NCBI GenBank assembly: GCA_033961575.1
Contig: CM066728.1
Span: 37,820,352-37,884,351, forward strand
Reading direction: 5' to 3'
DNA length: 64,000 nucleotides
DNA from: Aselliscus stoliczkanus
Taxonomy: Eukaryota > Chordata > Mammalia > Chiroptera > Hipposideridae
Part shown: in pieces, positions 57,633 through 64,000 of the stretch
How positions within the stretch are numbered: position 1 is the first letter of the stretch
Layout: every line of letters starts with the position of its first letter
Notes under the pieces: generated by a model
Database searches by the model: none
The model's input: only the letters and a program-made list of their open reading frames with translations
What the model was told of the DNA's origin: nothing
Made by a program: the position numbers and the translations under genes

Positions 57633-59772
57633 CTGAAAACAAAAATAGAATTTTACATTTATCAAGAAAATATAGAACCAAACCAATTCAGAACAATAAA
57701 CAAGAAATGTAATATCAATATTTACAGATGGTGATTTCATGCACCACATTTTTTCATATACCTGGATAGTAAAGTGAAGAGATTATACAAATGTACCAAT
57801 TAACAACCTACATTTGATATAATAACTGCAAATGATGTAGAAAAATACTTTACCTCTCCAACATGTATTTGAGATGTGTAAATGAAAGGTCAGTGTTGAC
57901 CCCTTTCTATTTCTAAGTATTATTATAGAAATGTTATGGATTCCATAACATGGAACTATGTGGATCAACTCCTGTCTCTTTAACATTTCTTTCCAGTGTC
58001 TGCCATTTCTTCAAATGCCCTACCACTTAGTTCTTCTCTTGCCCCTGGACCTCTGCTCTTTAATGTATTTAATTAGAGAGTAAAACTGGTTCTCTACATT
58101 CAATGGTATTTAGCTCTCTTCACCTGACCTCCACTCAGTAGCAAAAATGCCATGAAATTCATTATCCTTATCTAATAAATTCAAAAGCAAAAACTATTCT
58201 GTTTTAAAGACCCAGTCTCCAATTTAATACATTGAGGACGGGGCATTTAAATACATAGACACAAACCTGTGTCACTGGTCCACAATGTGTTAAGAATGTT
58301 ATGCTGTAAAAATGTACCACTGGTCATTAGTGGCCTCAATAACAAGTATGGACAGATAGGCTTATCCTGCATATGCCCAAATAAATATATGGCACTGTTT
58401 GTTTTTCTTTCCCCAAATCATTACAAATTTTCTCTTACTGTGAATTATTCTCTCAATTACTTTATTTTAAATAGCAAAATACTGGTTGGATAAAAAAAAT
58501 AGTTTTAAACTGCTTCGAGCCATGTGGTTTGGAACGATTATAGAAATTACCTGACACAATTTTTTTAAAAGGGGGATACAGAGAAATTTAATAGACATTT
58601 AGTAAATATCACTATCGTTATAGTATCATAATTGAAATGACTGAATGATATAAATGTAAGTGAGCCTATCTAGATAACTATTATAAAGCAATACAATGAG
58701 TGGTTATGATGTGGAAATCATTAATGTACAAATGAGGGAAAAAATGGATGAAGTCTAATGCTATATGAATGAGTATTTGTGACATGGGATTCATTTAAGT
58801 GATTTCATCATGTTTGGATTTTTGAAATGCTAAATCTAAAATAATTTATTGGAAAGTAAAGAAAATATGCTGTGGGAAACCATTCTACATCTCAAAAAGA
58901 TTTCCTAGTGATGATGAAGATGCCATTATTAAAAATTCATTTGGAAAAAATATTGATTCATTAAATGAGTATGAAAAGAAATATTTATGAATCAACAATA
59001 TGTATTTTAAGTAGACAACTAGATTTATGAATTAAATATTTTAAGTAGACATTTCACTATTGTATCAATACTCTTATGTGTTTACATATTTAAGTTGACT
59101 AAAAGCATTTATCTTCTTACTGGGAAAATGGGGAATCATTGAAACCTGCTAATGAAGCCTACCAAAGGCAGTTTATCTTTTTCTACTGTCTTGAATAAAT
59201 ATGTATGGTCCACATGTGTGTATTTGACCAAAGTATATTGTTAGCTCCTCAAAGACAAAAATTGTGGCCTACTCATCTCTATATCCCCAAGAAGCACCAA
59301 GCAGTGTTTTGCATAGTAGAACTTTAATAAATATTTGTTGATTTTAATCTCATACAAAAAGGTGACAAATATACCTTCAAAAAATTATTTCCTTCGGGCT
59401 TTTCAATTGCTCAAGATTTAAATACTCAACCCTTTGTAGACAGATATCTACTTCTTAACACTTGTCAACTAATACATGTTTTTTCATATAAATTTCTAAC
59501 TAACTGGAGCAAAACAAAAACACACAAAAAGAAGGACAATTTGGAAAGCTAGCTAGAAGGTTTAGGAGATGAGCATAAAGTGAAAGGACACCAGAAGTGA
59601 CCATCAAACAAGGCCAAAGTAAAACAGGTCTGAAACACCCATTGGGCTGGGCCAATAAGAAAGCTTACAAAGCATGGACAACTTTTATACAAGAGATTAA
59701 CTACAAGAGAAAATAATGTTCAAATCATTTTATGAAGGGAAATCATTTTATATCTAATAGAAAATATCTTAC
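57633..59772 (-). other. FER intron (2.1 kb)
   Basis: This intron lies between the residue 161-222 exon and the residue 222-268 exon. Donor GTAAG and acceptor TTTTCAG are visible. An L2 3' end is recognisable near 59230-59345. The rest is AT-rich with no feature seen. Confidence 0.88.
59230..59345 (+). repeat. L2 3' end
   Basis: GCTCCTCAAAGACAAAAATT, CTACTCATCTCTATATCCCC and TTTAATAAATATTTGTTGA match the L2 3' terminus. Confidence 0.78.
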
Positions 59773-59956
59773 AGTGCTTTTATCATTTCTTCTTGCATCT
59801 TTTGTAAGGAGTCCAGGAGCAGAGGAAGTGTGGTATCATAATACTGATTCTGATGAAGCTGGGCCCCTTTTAATGCCAATACATACTGATTGTGCAACGT
59901 ATGAAGTTTCATTGTGGCTTTGTCGTAACGTTCCTTGGCCTTCTCAGTTTCTTTCC
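59773..59956 (-). CDS. FER: FER coding exon, distal F-BAR helices (about residues 161-222)
   Basis: This 184-bp exon has acceptor ...cttcag at 59960-59957 and donor GTAAG starting at 59772. It begins with two bases of a glycine codon and ends with the first two bases of a leucine codon (CT|). It reads [18 protein letters not shown], then [20 protein letters not shown], then a segment ending [11 protein letters not shown]. In FER/FES proteins this is the long antiparallel helix region of the F-BAR domain, a dimeric crescent that binds acidic phospholipids. No stop or frameshift is present. Compared with remembered human FER there are only a few changes (Thr for Met in the KLHxLHNQ stretch, Thr for Ile after YYD). 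An overlapping plus-strand frame of 110 codons (59732-60064) is a shadow. Identity is essentially certain; exon borders are by splice consensus. Confidence 0.96.
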
Positions 59957-60494
59957 CTGAAGAGATCATTGAAAAAAGTTAGCAAAGATACAAGAAAAAA
60001 GTTTTATCTTCATTGTGTGCAAACTGAGTTACCACTATTTTATGTTATTTTACATATATTATGAATAATCAAAAGTTTACTGAACATATACTATGTGCTT
60101 AGCTCTATTCAAAGTACTATTTATTTGCTAATACTTTGTATAGAGGCTGTTCTGAAGGAGGCATGCAATACAGTAAATGTTTGGTGAATGAAGGATAATG
60201 TACAATTTTTTAATAAAATTGTACAGATATATAATCCTTCTCATGTTCAAGTTGCTTGCACTAAATTAAAACAAGAGCACATATCAAATTGTATAACCCA
60301 GAATACAAGAAAGTTTGTAAATAATGTTAAATTTTGAGGTCAATATTTGCGGCATCAATAAAGACAAGGGAAGTCAGAGAACACTTTATGGAGAGAACAG
60401 ACCTAAAACGATGAGGCAAGTCTGGAAAGGTGTAGGAAAGACAGAACAGACAACAGTTCCTCCCTCTCACTCTCTCTTTCTCCCTTTCTTCCTT

Positions 60495-60680
60495 CCTTTC
60501 ATTCAATGAATTTTATTAACGGGGATTGTGCTAAACATTGGGAATTCAGTAATTGGTAACACAGAGTCCTTGACATAAAGCCCATGGCCTGATGACTTGA
60601 AATACTGAGTGAAAACAAGAAAAGAATAAACACTGTTACATAGGCAAGCAAACAAATAATCTCAAAGACAGCAAATTTTG
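60495..60680 (+). repeat. MIR/L2-like fragment
   Basis: TTCATTCAATGAATTTTATT, GTGCTAAACATTGGGAATTC and CAGAGTCCTTGACATAAAGC follow the common old-repeat pattern (GTGCTAGGCACTGGGGATAC...GACAAGGTCC). Confidence 0.45.
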
Positions 60681-63546
60681 AAGAAGGGAAGGAAATATGT
60701 CTGTACAGATACGGCAGTTTTAGGCTTTGAGTGACATGGAAATCAAGCAAAGAAATTGACCAGATGTGGGAGAAATCTAGGAGATCATATTATGAACTAG
60801 AACTTTTTGTGGTTCCTTTAATAAAATCATTCCGAAAATATTTACAGATTGATAATATAAACAAATGTCTATAAATAAATAACAATTTTAAGTAGATCTT
60901 TAATGTTTGATGTAAACTGAAGAAATATTTCTTGCCAACTATTTGGATTTAGGGAATACATTTTTCCAAATATTTATTAATTTTTGCCCTCTTTCCACAG
61001 AGAGTTCTCCAAATGAATCCTCTCCCACACTAGATATTACACTGAGAATTTTTGACATGAGGTGCTCTCCTCTGCGCCACTCTGTTAGGCTCAGCACCTG
61101 ACTATTTCCTATGGATACAGAACAGGAAAACATTCCCTATCAAAGTATGTCTCCAGTTCAGAGCCAAAAGCAGAGAAAAAGAGCTTCCACAGAGAGGGGA
61201 GACTTCAGATCCCCCCGGACCACGCCCAGAGAGAGCAACAGAAGTATTCCCCTGATTTTCCCATCACCCCTCTAATTCTGAGGCACAGGAACTACATACA
61301 TTCAGCTGGTGGAAAAGGAAAACAAATCTTTCCAGCAGACTGGTATGTCTCTACTACCAACAAACGCCAGTGTTTCCAAATACTAGAACTACCACTGACT
61401 TCTCCTAGGAGGCAACACATAATTATTTTACAGGGTGTAATTCTCTAGCCATACTCCGTTAGCTGGTTTCTGCACATGGTGATGTTAATAATTGTCCAAG
61501 TTATTCACAAAATGTTGCCCTAGATAATCTGTTTCACTTTGTAACAAAGAACTTGATCAGGAAATAATGTAATCACCAGAGTATCTTTCCTAACCCCTCT
61601 CACTGCTGACTGGAAAGAGGTTCTAACTCTAGGGTGGGAAGATGGGAGCAAACATATTAATTCAGTTTTATTTAAAGGAATCAGAAAAATATAACATTAG
61701 CCACTAAAGAAGTGGGTTTTCTCACTTTTTGACTAGAACTCATAGGATAATATATTTGGATATTTTATGTCCTGAACAGTAAATAATCATACAAATTTTT
61801 AAATACATAACTGAAATAAGAATTCATGAAATAATTCTTTCCCTTACTGTGAAGGATGCCTGTGATTTTTTAAATTATATTTTAATTTTGGTTACTTTTA
61901 AATGTTCATTCAGAAACCAATAATTTTTTTTCCCTCAGTTAATATAAACCCCTAGAGAATTTTAAGGCATTCGGGATAATTTTTTTTAACCTAGGAATTA
62001 ACTAATCACTTCAATAATACTAATCACAAATGATTTTTAACATTCTCAGGAACACATCCCCCTATATGTTCAGTTACTGTAGTAGTTTTTTCATAGAATA
62101 CTGTATTTATTTACCCATAAACATGGCTACTTAGCATCCTTCTTGCAGAAATACATTTCAAAAAACGTCCCCAAGAATCAATACAATTGATACATCTGTG
62201 GTCCCCTTTTTCTCCCTATCCACACACGTCAGGAGGGGACTCCCATACGAAGCTGACACTCAAGATCCAAACTGCATACCTGACCAAAGAGCAACCAATC
62301 CTTTGGCTGGGAGCTACATCACACTGATGCCTGAATAATAGTGAAGGTCCCCAAACATTTAATGCAGAAGCTGCCCGAGCAGCCTTTTCTAAGGCCCCTT
62401 TCTTCAGTTTTTTGGGGAGGGGTGTGTTTTTAGCCCTTTTGACTCACCATTTTTAAGCTAGTTTAAGTTTCTGTTACTTGAAATCCAACAGACAATTCAA
62501 AACATCATTGCACTTATGCAGATAAATTAATTCCATACAATAAAGTTTTCTAGAGTCCACGTGTTCACAAGAAAATAAGGCGAGCATTTACCAGGCGAGA
62601 ATATTTAAGTCTTGTACACTAATTTATTAATTTTTATTATAAGTTAAAAAAGTATAACTAGTGAGTGAATTTCATATTTTATGTCACTTTTTAAAAAATA
62701 TTATGTTTTATATAAACTCCATTATTCTTAATAAGTTATTACTTGGATTTTCTAGTATGTAACTTCCAGGGTCAAGTTCTCCACACAAACATTTTCATGG
62801 AAACATTTAAACAGTTTAAACTACCCATCTGTCCTCTTATTTGCACAGATTTTTAAGCTACACACCACTCATCTGTATTTCTAGGCAGTGCAAAATGATT
62901 CACTAATTACACAATACTCAGCACATTAAGATTTGATAATTCAAAACAACCTTAGAAAAGAAGTGCTCAGTTACTTTTCTTTATTAGATATAGTGTATGG
63001 CAACTTGAAGAAGACTATTATAGGCAAAATCTAATTATCAAAAGCTTATTAAGTCACTAACAGGTCATTAACACAATTTAGAAAAAATTAAATGTCTCTG
63101 AAAACATCCAAGGCAGAAGACATTACATTAAAATAATGTTAATACTAAATTTTTTGAAAACTGCTTTGGACTTAAAACTGAAATTGGGGGTATGTTTTAG
63201 TAGGTTGTGATTTTTTTTTTTTTTTTTTGGCAGGCGGTGGGTGTTGTACTCTACAGCTCACATATACTTGTGCATTTGGTTATAAGGTGTACTTGTGCAT
63301 TCACACAATCAATTGTTCAATCTATCTATATCTCCTTCCCACCCTTCCACCCTTATAGGGAAACAGAAAGTTTCAAAACCGTGTTCACTTGTCATGCTTT
63401 AGAAAGAAATTATATTGTACTTTTTCATAATTCATATTAAAATAAATATTTAGGATCCCATCGAGACTACATAAGTAAATTCAAGAAATAGTAACACTAT
63501 GTGAAAATCAAAGTTACAAATAAAATTTTAAAAATTCCATTTACTT

Positions 63547-63657
63547 GGGCCGGACGAGTGGCGCAATGGTTAAGCACTGGCTTAGGACGCCAGTGGCCCC
63601 GGTTCGGGTCCCACATATGAGGGCAAGTGACACTGCCCTCAAAAAAAAAAAAAAAAA
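63547..63657 (+). mobile_element. Short tRNA-derived SINE, young copy
   Basis: GGGCCGGACGAGTGGCGCAA head, GGTTCGGGTCCC, CTGCCCTC and poly(A). Target-site duplication aaaattccattta at 63531-63543, repeated at about 63659-63671. Confidence 0.95.
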
Positions 63658-64000
63658 AAAATTCCATTTATTTAACAAAATATATTGCAGAAAACTACCT
63701 AATACAATTCTCGCTACATCAGCTTTTTGGCTCAGAATATCTCAGATCACTATTAAACTTTCTTTACTTTTAAAAAACAACATTTGAGCTGAAAATTAAT
63801 AAGAAGACACACAATGAATAAATTCTTATTGACAAAGAATTATGCCTCTGTTGCTCTACGCTTTTGTGTTTTTTTTGTGTTTTTTATTCTTTTTCTTTTT
63901 AATGATGAGAGGCAGTGAGCAGGGCATAGTTCTATGTGCCAATTAAGAGAAGAAAAAAATCCAATTCACAAAAGATTGAATTATAATTCTTTTGACACCA

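Larger units (their letters stand above)
1..64000 (-). other. FER: FER locus, internal part (five coding exons plus introns)
   Basis: The whole window lies inside the FER tyrosine-kinase gene, read on the minus strand. Translating five islands with AG/GT borders gives a continuous, frame-compatible piece that matches my recollection of FER (822 residues in human) from about residue 161 to 412. That covers the distal F-BAR helices, the FX region and a coiled coil. Known family biology: FER is a cytoplasmic and nuclear non-receptor tyrosine kinase. It binds membranes through F-BAR/FX and acts on cortactin, catenins and STAT3. Only non-catalytic exons are here. SH2/kinase exons should lie to the left of base 1 and the initiator exons to the right of base 64000. 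Residue numbers are from memory of the human protein, not from an alignment. Confidence 0.93.
59957..64000 (-). other. FER intron upstream of the residue-161 exon (partial)
   Basis: This is the 3' part of the intron preceding the exon that starts at residue 161; the upstream exon is not in the window. An L2/MIR-like fragment (60495-60680) and one young SINE (63547-63657) are seen. The stretches 61000-61650 and 62100-62450 are less AT-rich than their surroundings and were not matched to any repeat. The remainder shows nothing. Confidence 0.8.

Noticed and set aside
60939..61133. 64-codon minus frame as an upstream FER exon
   Set aside because: The sequence does not fit the expected F-BAR segment before residue 161, and no matching phase-1 donor was found.

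Overview
This is a 64 kb piece of mammalian nuclear DNA. It is AT-rich, intron-dominated and dense in transposable elements. The repeats suggest a bat, probably of the rhinolophoid/megadermatid (yinpterochiropteran) side. There are about 20 copies of a tRNA-headed SINE starting GGGCCGGCCGAGTGGCGC, and the long copies end in an AATAAAATCTTTAAA-type tail. The species call rests on recollection of bat SINEs and is tentative. Placental mammal is secure from L1, L2, MIR, MER5, MLT1 and the gene itself.

The only protein-coding gene recognised is FER (cytoplasmic tyrosine kinase, FES/FER family), on the minus strand. Five coding exons were found by eye with consensus splice sites and fully compatible phases. 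In transcription order they are 59956-59773, 57632-57495, 56894-56775, 39824-39702 and 26078-25889. They encode roughly residues 161-412 of the protein: the end of the F-BAR domain, the FX region and a coiled coil up to the conserved Tyr402. The SH2 and kinase exons lie beyond base 1, and the first F-BAR exons lie beyond base 64000.

The most interesting item is in the intron after the exon that ends at residue 412. A minus-strand open frame at 2078-1950 has a strong Kozak start, exactly 43 codons and a consensus donor (CAG|gtaaag) in phase 0. This is what is expected of the private first exon of the testis-specific truncated kinase FerT, in which the first 412 residues of FER are replaced by a short unique tail. 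The predicted tail carries two CxxC pairs.

The rest is introns. 1-25888 holds the FerT exon candidate, an RPL23A processed pseudogene, an L1 3' end with GATA/TA repeats, two L2 stretches, several MIRs, an MLT1-type LTR and many SINEs. 26079-39701 has a nested L1/LTR/SINE cluster (28.0-32.8 kb), a palindromic pair of mariner relics (33.2-34.2 kb) and two LTR-like elements (37.5-39.1 kb). 39825-56774 has an MLT1 LTR, a foldback element with inverted arrays of a short motif (46.66-47.37 kb) and a complete but dead 2.3 kb hAT transposon with target-site duplication (48.86-51.19 kb). The remaining introns are nearly plain.
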